From: Devosia ginsengisoli | Lineage (GTDB): Bacteria; Pseudomonadota; Alphaproteobacteria; Rhizobiales; Devosiaceae | Assembly (NCBI RefSeq): GCF_007859655.1 | Contig: NZ_CP042304.1 | Span: 1,240,001 to 1,304,000 of the forward strand | Direction: 5' to 3' | DNA length: 64,000 nucleotides | Shown: in pieces, positions 1 to 10,993 of the stretch | Numbering within the stretch: position 1 is the first letter of the stretch | Layout of the letters: the number at the start of each line of letters is the position of its first letter | Program-made: the position numbers and the translations under genes | The notes under the pieces: model-generated | What the model saw: the letters and a program-made list of their open reading frames with translations, nothing else | What the model was told of the DNA's origin: nothing | Database searches by the model: none

Positions 1-563
1 TCGGCCGGGTAGAAGGCCTGGAACGGCTCGATCGTGGTGACGATGGGTCCTTCGAACAGGCCGGTTTCGTCGAGCTGGGCGATATAGGCGCGGGCGATTT
101 CGGCCTGTTCGTCGCTCATCGGGAAGATGGTCGAGCGATATTGCGTGCCGTGGTCGGGTCCCTGGTAGTTGAGCTGGGTCGGGTTATGGGCGACCGAGAA
201 ATAGACCTGTAGCAGCTCGCCAAAGCTGACCACGGCCGGATCGTAAGTGATTTCAACGGTTTCGGCGTGGCCGGTCGTGCCGCTGCCGGTTTGTTCGTAA
301 GTGGCCGTCTCGGCAGCACCGCCGGAATAGCCCGAGACTGCGCGGGTGACGCCCTGCAGATGCTGGAACACGCCCTGCACGCCCCAGAAGCAGCCGCCGG
401 CGAAAACGGCCGTGGCCGATGGGCCGGTATCCGTGAGGTCTTTGGCCGGCGGCGGAATTTCAACCGGCGCTTCTTCGGCGGTAACCGACTGATTCCATTG
501 CATGAATGACAGGGCGGGTAGAACGAGCAGTGCGGCCAGGACGGCGCGGCGGGAACTGGGCAT
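1..563 (-). CDS. msrA: Peptide-methionine (S)-S-oxide reductase MsrA, 3' end outside window
   Basis: The enzyme reduces methionine-S-sulfoxide in proteins. The catalytic GGCFWG motif lies near residue 60, and the downstream GYSGG and GHAE(T/V)V-type segments typical of MsrA are present. The N-terminus (SSRRAVLAALLVLPAL) looks like a signal peptide with a twin-arginine-like SRR, so this copy is probably exported to the periplasm. The reading frame stays open to the window edge, so the C-terminus is missing here. The ATG at 563 is chosen because it precedes the signal peptide directly. No partner gene (msrB) is visible. Family assignment is firm; export is inferred. Confidence 0.93.
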   Translation of the reverse strand, partial: MPSSRRAVLAALLVLPALSFMQWNQSVTAEEAPVEIPPPAKDLTDTGPSATAVFAGGCFWGVQGVFQHLQGVTRAVSGYSGGAAETATYEQTGSGTTGHAETVEITYDPAVVSFGELLQVYFSVAHNPTQLNYQGPDHGTQYRSTIFPMSDEQAEIARAYIAQLDETGLFEGPIVTTIEPFQAFYPA

Positions 564-821
564 TTTGCAAAACCTCGGTTGGGGCAAGTTGCTCGTCAGT
601 TCGTTCTATATGCGCCTGCGGTTACGGCAGATCAGCCGCTTCACGACGAAATGAAGCAGCGACAGCATAGGCGCCGCAAATAGTTCAGCAATTTCAGGGC
701 GTTGATCTTAAAGGCCACTTTCGAGGAAAGGTGAAGAACACAACGAGTTCAAAAAGTTGAAACTCGGGCACTCAAAAGTTGAAACTGTTTTTAGAGAGAA
801 GGCGCAAACCCTAGGAAAGGG

Positions 822-898
<77 letters not shown>

Positions 899-1124
899 AG
901 CGCGGGCGAACTGGTCGTTCGCGCAACGTGGCGTCCGTTTACCCAGCACCTTGCCCCAAGTCAAGCGAGCAAGTTGGGATCGAAGCGACATTTTCATGAA
1001 TGTCGAAGTCGGATGTGGAAAAGCGCCTGTGTGACAGGCGCTAGCGGCCGTTATCTGATGCGGAAGGTGAGATTCACGCAATGGCCGCTCGTGTTAGCGT
1101 ACTGTTAGCATTGACGCGAGGGAA

Positions 1125-1200
<76 letters not shown>

Positions 1201-1267
1201 GCAGGACCATGGGTCCGCTGCAAGGTGGCCTTGTTATTGCCCCTGCCCGCCAGCGTCAACCGGCAAA

Positions 1268-1298
1268 TGAAAGGCCCCGGCGCAAAGCGCTCGGGGCC
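1268..1298 (-). terminator. Rho-independent terminator after the HU gene
   Basis: GGCCCCG (1273-1279) pairs with CGGGGCC (1292-1298), and the stem is extended by inner GCGC pairs. On the minus strand it is followed by TTTCATTT. It lies about 50 bp past the HU stop codon. Confidence 0.75.
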
Positions 1299-1347
1299 GA
1301 TCAGCATAACGGTTTCGGGGTCGGGCCTGCCGATCCCCCAAACAGTC

Positions 1348-1620
1348 TTAGTTGATCGCATCCTTCAGGCCCTTGCCGGGCTTGAACTTGGCCTGGTTCG
1401 AGGCCGGGATCTTGATCTCAGCGCCGGTGGCCGGGTTGCGGCCGGTCGAAGCCTTGCGCTGCGACACGGCGAAGGTGCCGAAACCAACGAGACGGACTTC
1501 TTCACCAGACTTCAGCGAGCCGGTGATTGCCTCGAACACTGCGTCCACCGCTTCAGCGGCCTGTGCCTTGGTGATCGTCGCTTTGTCGGCGACGACGCCA
1601 ACCAGATCGTTCTTGTTCAT
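1348..1620 (-). CDS. hupB: DNA-binding protein HU
   Basis: This 90-residue histone-like nucleoid protein bends DNA without sequence preference. It starts MNKNDLVGVVADKA and carries the HU/IHF signature GFGTFAVSQRKASTGRNP around residues 46-63, followed by the beta-arm segment. Length and sequence are typical of HU. An AGGA ribosome-binding site precedes the ATG, and a hairpin terminator follows. Its position between lon and the tRNA pair matches the Rhizobiales order, although two efflux genes and a regulator now separate it from lon. Confidence 0.97.
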   Translation of the reverse strand: MNKNDLVGVVADKATITKAQAAEAVDAVFEAITGSLKSGEEVRLVGFGTFAVSQRKASTGRNPATGAEIKIPASNQAKFKPGKGLKDAIN

Positions 1621-1828
1621 AGCGTTTCCTCACAGTGAATTGCCCGCCCTCGTTGGCGAACCTTAAAACGCGGCAACCCTTGGTCGATTCTGCGTGAAAG
1701 GCAAGGATTTCCGGGGTTTTGACGAGGCCGGACGGTGCAAAGCTGTTAATGGACCGGAAACTGCGCCCCCGCAAGTCCTCGATTGTGGATATACGCCGGT
1801 TTTCCGGGCTTTCCTGCTCGTTCCGAGC

Positions 1829-3028
1829 CTATTCACCCACCGCGGGAATGGGGGGGGCGCGCCGCCTGATTCCCAACATAAGTGGCAGTGCCAACAGGTA
1901 AATTCCCGCCCCGACGATCCAGACCAGGCCCGGCCAGGTGCCGCGAATGGCAAAATAGGTGAAACTGAAGAAAAGCGGGCCGAACACGGCCGCCAGACTG
2001 ACCAGACTCGCCAGAACGCCCTGCAATTGCCCCTGCTTATCGGGCCCCACCTGAGTCGTGGTGAGCGACTGCAGGGCCGGCATGCCGATGCCGCCAAGGG
2101 CAAAGAGCGGCGCCAGCGCGAACAGAATCCAGCCCTGCGTAGCCAGCCCCAGAATCACCAAAGCGGTGAGTTCGCAGGCCATGCCGACCACCAAAGCCCA
2201 GCGTTCACCGAGCCGGGCAACGGCCGGCCCGGTGAGGAAGGCCTGGGCGCCGGCATGGAAAACGCCGAAGGCACCCAGCGACAGGCCGATCATCATGCCG
2301 TTCCACTGGAAGCTGTCCTCGCTGAACAGCGCCCAGATCGTGCCATACATGGTGCCGACGAAATTCATGATGACGAAGATAGCCATCAGCGGAATCAACG
2401 CCGAGAAGGTGAGTGCCCATTTGAGGGGCTTGAAGGGATTGAGCGTGTCCCAGGTGAACTGGGCGCCGGGCTGGCCCTTGCGTGATTCCGGCAGCACGAA
2501 CAGCGCCAGCGCGAAATTGACGCCATTGAGCAGCGCCGCCGCGATGAAGGGCGCGCGCACCCAGAAATCGCCCAGGATGCCGCCCAGGACTGGCCCGATG
2601 ATGAAGCCGATGCCGAACATGGCATGGAACAGGCCGAAGCGCTTGGCCCGCTCCTCCTCATTGGAGATGTCGGTGATATAGGCCGTGGCCACCGCCATAT
2701 TGGCGCTGGTTATGCCGGAAATGGCGCGCCCCAGCACCAGCAGCCAGAGTTGGGGCGCGAAGGCCATGATGAGATAGTCGATGGCAGCGCCAGCCAGCGA
2801 AACCAGCAATACCGGCCGCCGCCCGAAACGATCGCTCAACACGCCGAGAATGGGCGAGAACAGGAACTGGCAGGCCGAATAGAGCGCCAGCATAATGCCG
2901 AGCAGCGTCGCGACTTCGGACATGTGGCCGACATCGCGCAACAAAGCCGGCAGGATGGGGAAGATCAGGCCGATGCCGACGGCATCGAGGGTGACAGCGC
3001 CGAGAATGACGATAAGGGCCTTGTTCAA
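1829..3028 (-). CDS. TetA-like MFS drug efflux transporter (copy 1)
   Basis: This 399-residue major facilitator protein has about 12 membrane segments and is predicted to export a drug in exchange for protons. It has the motif-A loop GVLSDRFGRRPVLL near residues 62-75 and the TetA-subfamily stretch GRAISGITSANMAVA after helix 3. It closely resembles the transporter at 3505-4689 (both start MNKALIVIL), so the two look like a tandem duplication. A run of eight C (minus strand) falls near the C-terminal codons, so the last residues are the least certain part. The substrate is unknown; tetracycline export is only a family-level possibility. Confidence 0.85.
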   Translation of the reverse strand: MNKALIVILGAVTLDAVGIGLIFPILPALLRDVGHMSEVATLLGIMLALYSACQFLFSPILGVLSDRFGRRPVLLVSLAGAAIDYLIMAFAPQLWLLVLGRAISGITSANMAVATAYITDISNEEERAKRFGLFHAMFGIGFIIGPVLGGILGDFWVRAPFIAAALLNGVNFALALFVLPESRKGQPGAQFTWDTLNPFKPLKWALTFSALIPLMAIFVIMNFVGTMYGTIWALFSEDSFQWNGMMIGLSLGAFGVFHAGAQAFLTGPAVARLGERWALVVGMACELTALVILGLATQGWILFALAPLFALGGIGMPALQSLTTTQVGPDKQGQLQGVLASLVSLAAVFGPLFFSFTYFAIRGTWPGLVWIVGAGIYLLALPLMLGIRRRAPPIPAVGE

Positions 3029-3201
3029 GGGATGCTCCTATGGCGCCGTCAGCCGGCAAATGGAGGTAGGGCGTTCACGGGCGCGTTACAAGCCCGCTGT
3101 CCTTATGACGATTGGTGCTGACAGAATTCGACAGGAGCATTTGGCGTGCGGCGAACTGCGGCGAACGTGATAGGCCAAGCCAGCAGAACCCAGAGGAACC
3201 C

Positions 3202-3435
3202 ATGGTGGTCGCCTATATCGTGCAGGGCTTTCAATTGAGGGGCCGCAAGCTGACGCCCGACCAGCCCAGAACGGCCAAGACAGCAGAGGATGCGGTGATC
3301 CTGGCGGAACGCATGGCGACGACACGCGCCGGCGTGTTTGCGTTTTCGCAGGCGGTGGATATCGAGACCGATACCTATGACGAGCCGAAGGTGCTGGCGC
3401 GGCTGGGGGACTTGCCGCCTGGACTGCCAGAGTAG
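3202..3435 (+). CDS. Small conserved-type hypothetical protein
   Basis: This is a 77-residue ORF starting MVVAYIVQGFQLRG, with AGAGGAA upstream of the ATG. The same frame is open further upstream, but the text before the ATG has no ribosome-binding site and looks like non-coding translation. The product is soluble and acidic at the C-terminus (DIETDTYDEPKV), with no signal or membrane segment. I recognise no family. It lies between the two efflux genes on the opposite strand. Confidence 0.6.
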   Translation: MVVAYIVQGFQLRGRKLTPDQPRTAKTAEDAVILAERMATTRAGVFAFSQAVDIETDTYDEPKVLARLGDLPPGLPE

Positions 3436-3437
3436 GA

Positions 3438-3484
3438 GGGAATGTCCCTCTTACTCGATTAGGGAATGTCCCTCTTACTCGATT
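3438..3484. repeat. Two tandem copies of a 23-bp unit, 24-bp period
   Basis: The unit starts GGGAATGTCCCTC and ends TTACTCGATT. It occurs at 3438-3460 and 3462-3484 without mismatch. Each copy contains the short palindrome AGGGAATGTCCCT or close to it. The pair fills the gap between the stop of the small ORF and the stop of the second efflux gene. The function is unknown. Confidence 0.85.
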
Positions 3485-3504
3485 TGTGTGTGCACGAGGG
3501 CATG

Positions 3505-4689
3505 TCAGGCCGGGACGGGCTTTACGGTCCTCACCGTGGCAAACAGCGGCGTGGCGAGCAGGTAGAGCCCTGCCCCCACGATCCAGATTGTGCCGATCCA
3601 CAGGTCCTTGGTCGAGAAGAACACGATCGTGGTCAGCACCGGGCCGACAATACCGGCCAGGCTCATCAGGCTGGCCATGACGCCTTGCAGCTGGCCCTGC
3701 TGCTCGTCGCTGACGCGGCTGGTCAGCAGCGATTGCAGCGCCGGCATGGCGACACCGCCCAGCGCGAAGAGCGGGGCGACGGCATAGCCCATCCAGCTCT
3801 GATTGGCGAAAGCCATCAGGATATAGGCCAGGGTATCGAAGGCGACCCCGACCATCAGCGTCCCAAGGTCGCCGAAGCGGCGCGACAGCGGACCGACGAG
3901 AAATGCCTGGGCGAGCGTGCCGCAGATGCCGAAGACAGCGAAGGACAGGCCCATATGGACCGAATCCCAACCGAATCGTGCAGCGCCATACAGCACCCAG
4001 ATGGTGCCGGGCACCGCGGCCACGAGGCCGAAGACGACCGACACGATGACCATGGGCAGCAAGGGCTTGAAATTCCACAGCCAGAGCAGCGGGCGTAGCG
4101 GGTTGATCTCTTTCAGATCGAATTTGCCCGCTGCGGCCTTGCGGCTTTCGGGGAGCACGAAAAGCGCCACCAGCAGGTTGAGACCGTTGAACAGGGCGGC
4201 GGCCAGGAAGGGCGAGCGCAGCCACCAGGCACCCATGACGCCGCCGATAACAGGGCCGATGATGAAGCCGGTGCTCATGACCGCGCCCACCAGGCCAAAC
4301 CGCTGCGCCCGCTGGTCGGCCGGGGTGATGTCGGTGATATAGGCGCTGGCCACCGCCATGTTGGCACTGGTGATGCCGGCCATGGCCCGGCCCACGACCA
4401 GCACCCAGCCGAGTGGCGACAGGGCCATGACCAGATAGTCCAGCAGCGTGCCGGCCAGCGACAGCAGCAGGACGGGACGGCGGCCGAAGCGGTCACTGAG
4501 GGCGCCCAGGACGGGCGAGAAGATGAATTGCATCGCCGCATAGACGACCAGCATCAGGCCGTAAAGCAGGCCGATATCGCCGCCGCCGGTGACCTCGACC
4601 AGCAGGTCGGGCAGGATGGGGAAAATCAGGCCGGCCCCGATGGCATCGAGGGCGACGGTGGATAGAATGACGATCAGGGCCTTGTTCAT
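3505..4689 (-). CDS. TetA-like MFS efflux transporter (copy 2), divergent from tetR
   Basis: This 394-residue MFS transporter starts MNKALIVILSTVALDAIGAG and has the loop GALSDRFGRRPVLL plus GRAMAGITSANMAVAS. Twelve membrane segments are expected. It is transcribed away from a TetR-family repressor across an 88-bp gap containing three tet-operator-like palindromes, the classic tetA/tetR layout. It is therefore probably repressed by the neighbouring TetR and induced by its own substrate. Whether that substrate is tetracycline cannot be told from sequence. Confidence 0.88.
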   Translation of the reverse strand: MNKALIVILSTVALDAIGAGLIFPILPDLLVEVTGGGDIGLLYGLMLVVYAAMQFIFSPVLGALSDRFGRRPVLLLSLAGTLLDYLVMALSPLGWVLVVGRAMAGITSANMAVASAYITDITPADQRAQRFGLVGAVMSTGFIIGPVIGGVMGAWWLRSPFLAAALFNGLNLLVALFVLPESRKAAAGKFDLKEINPLRPLLWLWNFKPLLPMVIVSVVFGLVAAVPGTIWVLYGAARFGWDSVHMGLSFAVFGICGTLAQAFLVGPLSRRFGDLGTLMVGVAFDTLAYILMAFANQSWMGYAVAPLFALGGVAMPALQSLLTSRVSDEQQGQLQGVMASLMSLAGIVGPVLTTIVFFSTKDLWIGTIWIVGAGLYLLATPLFATVRTVKPVPA

Positions 4690-4707
4690 CCTGGCCTCCA
4701 GACTTCA

Positions 4708-4758
4708 TTATCGTTGATAAGGTAATTTATCGGCGATAAGCTCCTTTATCATCGATAA
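4708..4758. promoter_or_regulatory. Three tandem tet-operator-like palindromes
   Basis: TTATC-N3-GATAA occurs at 4708-4720, 4727-4739 and 4746-4758. The centres are exactly 19 bp apart. The 11-bp cores (TATCGTTGATA, TATCGGCGATA, TATCATCGATA) differ little from the classical tetO core TATCATTGATA. The block lies midway between the divergent efflux and repressor genes and would control both promoters. Confidence 0.85.
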
Positions 4759-4777
4759 GTCAAGAGGGTCATCTGTC

Positions 4778-5416
4778 ATGGCGATTGATCGCAGCCGTAT
4801 CGTCGACGAGGCCATGGCCTTGCTCAACGAGGTTGGCATCGACAAGCTGACCACACGGAAACTGGCCGAGCGCCTGGGCGTGCAGCAACCGGCGCTCTAC
4901 TGGCATTTCAGGAACAAGTCGGCTTTGCTCGACGCGGTGAACAGCGAGATGCTGGCGCGCTACCACACCCATCGCCTGCCCTCGCCCGGACAGGATTGGG
5001 TGGACTTCACCTTCGCCAATGCCCGCAGCATCAGGACGACACTGCTGTCGGTGCGGGACGGTGCGCGCCTCACGGCCGGCACACGGCCATCGGAGAGCGA
5101 GTTCGCCGACACCGAACAGGTGTTGCAACTCTATGTCGATGCGGGCTTTTCACCGGCCGAGGCCTTCGGCATCGCCATCTCGGTGACCCGCTATGTGGTG
5201 GGCTATGTGCTGGAGGAACAGGGCGAGCGCGAACGCACCGACGAGGAAGATGATGCCGGCATCAACCCGATGGCGGAGGTGGCAGCATTCCCCCTGTTGT
5301 CGGAAGCGCTGGTGCCGTTGTTCAAGACGGGAACCATCAATACCGAAGCGGTGTTCGAGGGCGGGCTGAGCTATATGGTGGAGGGGATGAAGCTGAGTTT
5401 GGTGGCGAAGGGATAG
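4778..5416 (+). CDS. tetR: TetR-type tetracycline-repressor-like regulator
   Basis: The 212-residue protein has an N-terminal helix-turn-helix (LTTRKLAERLGVQQPALYWHFRNKSALLDAV, about residues 24-54) very close to that of classical Tet repressors. A C-terminal ligand-binding/dimerisation domain of the TetR_C type follows, including the EEQGERERTDEED loop. It is divergent from the efflux gene and separated by three operators, so it probably represses both genes. The ATG at 4778 lies 19 bp past the last operator. The ligand is not known. Confidence 0.92.
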   Translation: MAIDRSRIVDEAMALLNEVGIDKLTTRKLAERLGVQQPALYWHFRNKSALLDAVNSEMLARYHTHRLPSPGQDWVDFTFANARSIRTTLLSVRDGARLTAGTRPSESEFADTEQVLQLYVDAGFSPAEAFGIAISVTRYVVGYVLEEQGERERTDEEDDAGINPMAEVAAFPLLSEALVPLFKTGTINTEAVFEGGLSYMVEGMKLSLVAKG

Positions 5417-5430
5417 CGCAGCGACCCCGT

Positions 5431-5586
5431 GCCCCCTTCTCCCCTTGTGGGAGAAGGTGCCCGAAGGGCGGATGAGGGGGCGCGGAGCCAGCCACCAGCA
5501 TTGAAGCATGGGAGGACGCAGCCCCCTCACCCGCAATTTCTTCTGGACGAAGAAATTGCCCCCTCTCCCACAAGGGGCGAGGGGGC
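5431..5586. repeat. Intergenic imperfect inverted repeat (family D)
   Basis: The left arm (5431-5481) runs GCCCCCTTCTCCCCTTGTGG to a GATGAGGGGGC end. The right arm (5521-5586) starts GCCCCCTCACCCGCAATTTC and ends CAAGGGGCGAGGGGGC. The right arm carries an internal hairpin AATTTCTTC/GAAGAAATT. The element has the look of the mosaic palindromic repeats common in Rhizobiales intergenic DNA. It sits between the convergent tetR and lon genes. Confidence 0.8.
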
Positions 5587-5627
5587 TCCACTCCGGGGCG
5601 ATATTGCGTCAAACGCGGACCAAAACA

Positions 5628-5655
5628 AAACGGCGGCCCTTGCGGGCCGCCGTTT
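5628..5655 (-). terminator. Terminator after lon
   Basis: AAACGGCGGCCC and GGGCCGCCGTTT form a 12-bp perfect stem with loop TTGC. On the minus strand it is followed by TTGTTTTG. It lies 19 bp past the lon stop codon. Confidence 0.9.
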
Positions 5656-5674
5656 GCATTCAATCCAGGCCCGC

Positions 5675-8107
<2,433 letters not shown>

Positions 8108-8201
8108 CTCGTATCCTTTCCGGGGCGCGCGGGAGGAAGGAGAAGGATGCGCGCCCGTTATAGACAGCTCCAGCACGAAGGCTGGGCTGATTCCGGTTAA
8201 T

Positions 8202-8229
8202 AAATAGGTTCGCCTATGGAGCCCGCAAG
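8202..8229 (-). promoter_or_regulatory. RpoH-type heat-shock promoter of lon
   Basis: The minus strand reads CTTG, 17 bases, then CCTATTT. This matches the published alphaproteobacterial heat-shock consensus CTTG-N17-CYTATNT. The implied start site leaves an untranslated leader of roughly 90 bases before the lon ATG. Confidence 0.7.
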
Positions 8230-8333
8230 TCAACCTTCGCGCTTTTGTGACGGTTAAGACGTGAACGCACAGGAGATATGTGCGCGAGGGCGGAAACAGG
8301 CGTGTGCCTTGGCTGCGAGGTGGATGTAGGTCC

Positions 8334-8765
8334 CTACCCTACGCTTCGCCGCGCCTTGAGCAGAATGCTTGTATCGGTCGAGGCGATTCCGTCGATTTGG
8401 CGGATCTGGCGCAGCAGGTCGTCAAAGGCCTCCACGTCAGGCGCTTCGAGCTCGGCCACCATGTCCCAGCGGCCATTGGTGTTGTGGAGCTGGCGCACCT
8501 CGGGCATGCCGAGCAGGCGCTTCATGACCGCGGCTTCGTGCTTGCCATCGACCTCGACCATGGTGATGGCGCGGATGCCCTGGCTCGGCGCGGCCGACAT
8601 GACCACGGTGAAGCCGGCAATGGCGCCGCTTTCCATCAGCCGGTCGATGCGCGCCTTGGCGGTGGCGCGGGACACCTTAAGGTCGAGCGCCAGCTTGTTG
8701 GTCGGCGTACGGGCATTGGTACGTAGCAGGGCGATGAGGCGGTAGTCGAGATCATCGAGGATCAT
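8334..8765 (-). CDS. Lrp/AsnC-family transcriptional regulator
   Basis: This is a 143-residue Lrp/AsnC regulator with an N-terminal helix-turn-helix (about residues 4-50: LDYRLIALLRTNARTPTNKL then VSRATAKARIDRL). A C-terminal RAM ligand-binding domain follows, containing GRWDMVAELEAPD. It is divergent from arginase with a 116-bp gap. By analogy with rhizobial arginine and ornithine utilisation loci it probably controls the arginase/cyclodeaminase genes in response to an amino acid. That link is inferred from position. Confidence 0.92.
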   Translation of the reverse strand: MILDDLDYRLIALLRTNARTPTNKLALDLKVSRATAKARIDRLMESGAIAGFTVVMSAAPSQGIRAITMVEVDGKHEAAVMKRLLGMPEVRQLHNTNGRWDMVAELEAPDVEAFDDLLRQIRQIDGIASTDTSILLKARRSVG

Positions 8766-8881
8766 TTTGCGCGGCCTGGCTTAGCAGAATGAGCAATTGC
8801 CTGTGCAGATATAGCATAATTCCGGCTTTTCGTACACACGAGCCCGCCGCATCCTGCTGGCTTGAGACGAGGAGACGTTCA

Positions 8882-9853
8882 ATGAACCAGCCTGACGCCC
8901 AAGCCATCGACCTGTTCGGCATTCCCAGCGATGCCGGCGCCTCCTGCCGCGGCAGCGGCATGGGGCCGGAGGCGCTGCGGGTGGCCGGGCTGGTCGAAAC
9001 GCTGGCGACGCTGGGCCATGTGGTGACCGATCGCGGCGACATCACCGGGAGTGACCGGGCGAGGACGCCGTGGCGGCTGTCGGATGAGCGCAACGCCGAA
9101 GTGCTGGATATCGCGCGGCAGAGCAGCGCAGAGGCGCTGGCGAGCCTGGACGCGGGGCGGCTGCCGGCCTTTGTCGGCGGCGATCATTCGCTTTCCATGG
9201 GCACGATTTCGGGCGTGGCGCGGCATTGCGCTTCTGTGGGCAAGCCGCTCTTCGTGCTGTGGGTGGATGCCCATGGCGATTTCAACACGCCCGCCACGTC
9301 AGAGACCGGCAATATTCACGGCATGCCGCTGGCTCTGCTGTGCGGCGAACCGGATTTCGGGCCGGACTATGAGGGCGAATGGCGCGGGCTGGTCGATCCG
9401 CGCCATGTGACGATTTTCGGGGCAAGGTCCATCGACCGGCCGGAGCGGCAATTGCTGGAGCGGCGCGGGGTCGACGTGATCGACATGCGCCGCATCGACG
9501 AAATGGGCGTGGTAGCGCTGATGCGCGAGGTGCTGGCGCGGGTGGAAGCCGTGGGCGGACACCTGCATGTGAGCCTCGATGTCGATGCCATCGACCCGGC
9601 CATTGCGCCGGGTGCGGGCACGCCAGTGGCGGGCGGGCTGACCTTCCGCGAGGCGCATCTGGTGATGGAAATGATCCATGACAGCGGCGCCATGGGTTCG
9701 CTCGATGTGGTGGAGCTCAACCCCTATCTCGACCATGCCGGCATGAGCGCGCGGCTCCTGGTCGACCTCACGGCGAGCCTGTTCGGCCGCCAGATCATGC
9801 CGCGCCAGGTGGTGCGGATCAGCGAGACTGCAACCAGCATAAAGGGAGGCTGA
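8882..9853 (+). CDS. rocF: Arginase
   Basis: The enzyme hydrolyses arginine to ornithine and urea in the cytoplasm. The 323-residue protein has the manganese-binding motifs GGDHS, DAHGDFN and SLDVDAIDP in the usual order. The ATG at 8882 follows GAGGAGACG; the longer in-frame extension has no ribosome-binding site. The stop is one base before the start of ornithine cyclodeaminase, so the pair is an operon. The neighbour makes arginase likelier than agmatinase or formimidoylglutamase. Confidence 0.93.
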   Translation: MNQPDAQAIDLFGIPSDAGASCRGSGMGPEALRVAGLVETLATLGHVVTDRGDITGSDRARTPWRLSDERNAEVLDIARQSSAEALASLDAGRLPAFVGGDHSLSMGTISGVARHCASVGKPLFVLWVDAHGDFNTPATSETGNIHGMPLALLCGEPDFGPDYEGEWRGLVDPRHVTIFGARSIDRPERQLLERRGVDVIDMRRIDEMGVVALMREVLARVEAVGGHLHVSLDVDAIDPAIAPGAGTPVAGGLTFREAHLVMEMIHDSGAMGSLDVVELNPYLDHAGMSARLLVDLTASLFGRQIMPRQVVRISETATSIKGG

Positions 9854-9854
9854 A

Positions 9855-10892
9855 TTGACGCAATTCATCGGGGTCGAAGACATGAGGAGGCTAGTCCGGT
9901 CCACCGGCACAAAGGCCTTTCTCACCCAACTGGCCGACTATGTCAGGCACGACTTTTCGCGCTGGACGGAATTCGAGAAATCCGCCCGCGTGGCCAGCCA
10001 TTCACGCGAGGGCGTGATCGAGCTGATGCCCACATCCGACGGGCAGCTCTACAGCTTCAAATATGTCAACGGACACCCCAACAATCCCAAAACCGGTAAG
10101 CTGACCGTTACCGCTTTCGGTGTGCTGGCCGATGTGGCCAGCGGCTATCCGCTGGTTATCAGCGAGATGACGCTGCTGACGGCTTTGCGGACCGCCGCGA
10201 CCTCGGCTTTTGCGGCCGGCCTGTTGGCGCGCAAGGACAGCCGGGTGATGGCGCTGGTGGGCGCGGGAGCGCAGTCCGAATTCCAGGCGCTGGCTTTCCA
10301 GGCATTGCTCGGCATCGAGGAGATCCGGGTCCATGACCCCGATGTTCTGGCGGTCGACAAGTTCATGGCCAATGCGGCTGGATTCGGTATGACACTGGTG
10401 CGTTGCACCGATGTGGCGGAGGCGGTTGCTGGCGCCGATATCGTTACGGTCTGCACGGCGGTCAAAGGGCGGCAGGCGGTGATTGAGGCGGGCATGCTGC
10501 GGCCCGGCACGCATATCAACGCGATTGGCGGGGATTGCCCGGGCAAGACGGAGCTGCATCGGGACATTCTCGATTTGGGCAAGTATTTCACCGAATTCAC
10601 GCCGCAGACGCGGGTGGAAGGGGAAATCCAGCAGGCGGCGGCGGACTATCCGGTGGCCGAATTGTGGGAAGTACTGGCCGGGGTGAAAGACGGCCGGACC
10701 GGTGATGCGGACGTTACGGTTTTCGACTCGGTGGGCTTTGCCATTGAGGATTTTTCGGCGCTGCGGCTGGTCTATGACCTGACGGCGGGCAAAAGGCGGA
10801 TGGTCGATCTGGTGCCGGAGCTGGATGACCCGAAGAACCTTTATGGGGAGCTGGTGGGTGCGGCTCACCCGAAGCTTGTCGAACCCGCCTAA
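9855..10892 (+). CDS. ocd: Ornithine cyclodeaminase
   Basis: It converts ornithine to proline and ammonia in one NAD-dependent step. The 345-residue protein belongs to the ornithine cyclodeaminase/mu-crystallin family: the Rossmann stretch VMALVGAGAQSEFQALAF lies near residue 130, EMTLLTALRTAATSA just before it, and GGDCPGKTEL and FDSVGFAIEDF further on. The start is TTG at 9855 with AAGGGAGG placed correctly in the end of rocF. With arginase this makes an arginine-to-proline route. The last codons resemble an intergenic repeat seen near 25840. Confidence 0.94.
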   Translation: MTQFIGVEDMRRLVRSTGTKAFLTQLADYVRHDFSRWTEFEKSARVASHSREGVIELMPTSDGQLYSFKYVNGHPNNPKTGKLTVTAFGVLADVASGYPLVISEMTLLTALRTAATSAFAAGLLARKDSRVMALVGAGAQSEFQALAFQALLGIEEIRVHDPDVLAVDKFMANAAGFGMTLVRCTDVAEAVAGADIVTVCTAVKGRQAVIEAGMLRPGTHINAIGGDCPGKTELHRDILDLGKYFTEFTPQTRVEGEIQQAAADYPVAELWEVLAGVKDGRTGDADVTVFDSVGFAIEDFSALRLVYDLTAGKRRMVDLVPELDDPKNLYGELVGAAHPKLVEPA

Positions 10893-10910
10893 GCCAATTC
10901 AACCTCGATC

Positions 10911-10993
10911 GTCACCCTCGGGCTTGACCCGAGGGCGTTTCACTGCTGAGCGTTCGGTAAGTGCAGAGCCCTCGGGTCAAGCCCGAGGGTGAC
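10911..10993. repeat. Palindromic intergenic element, family A copy 1
   Basis: A 26-bp perfect inverted repeat: 10911-10936 (GTCACCCTCGGGCTTGACCC, then GAGGGC) pairs with 10968-10993. Each arm is itself a hairpin (CCCTCGGG/CCCGAGGG). The second copy is at 28534-28624. The right arm overlaps the end of the neighbouring HTH-citrate-synthase gene and supplies its last codons and stop. Confidence 0.92.

Noticed and set aside
739..786. Direct repeat AAAAGTTGAAACT at 752-764 and 774-786
   Set aside because: Only two short AT-rich copies, 22 bp apart, in otherwise featureless DNA; no sign of function.
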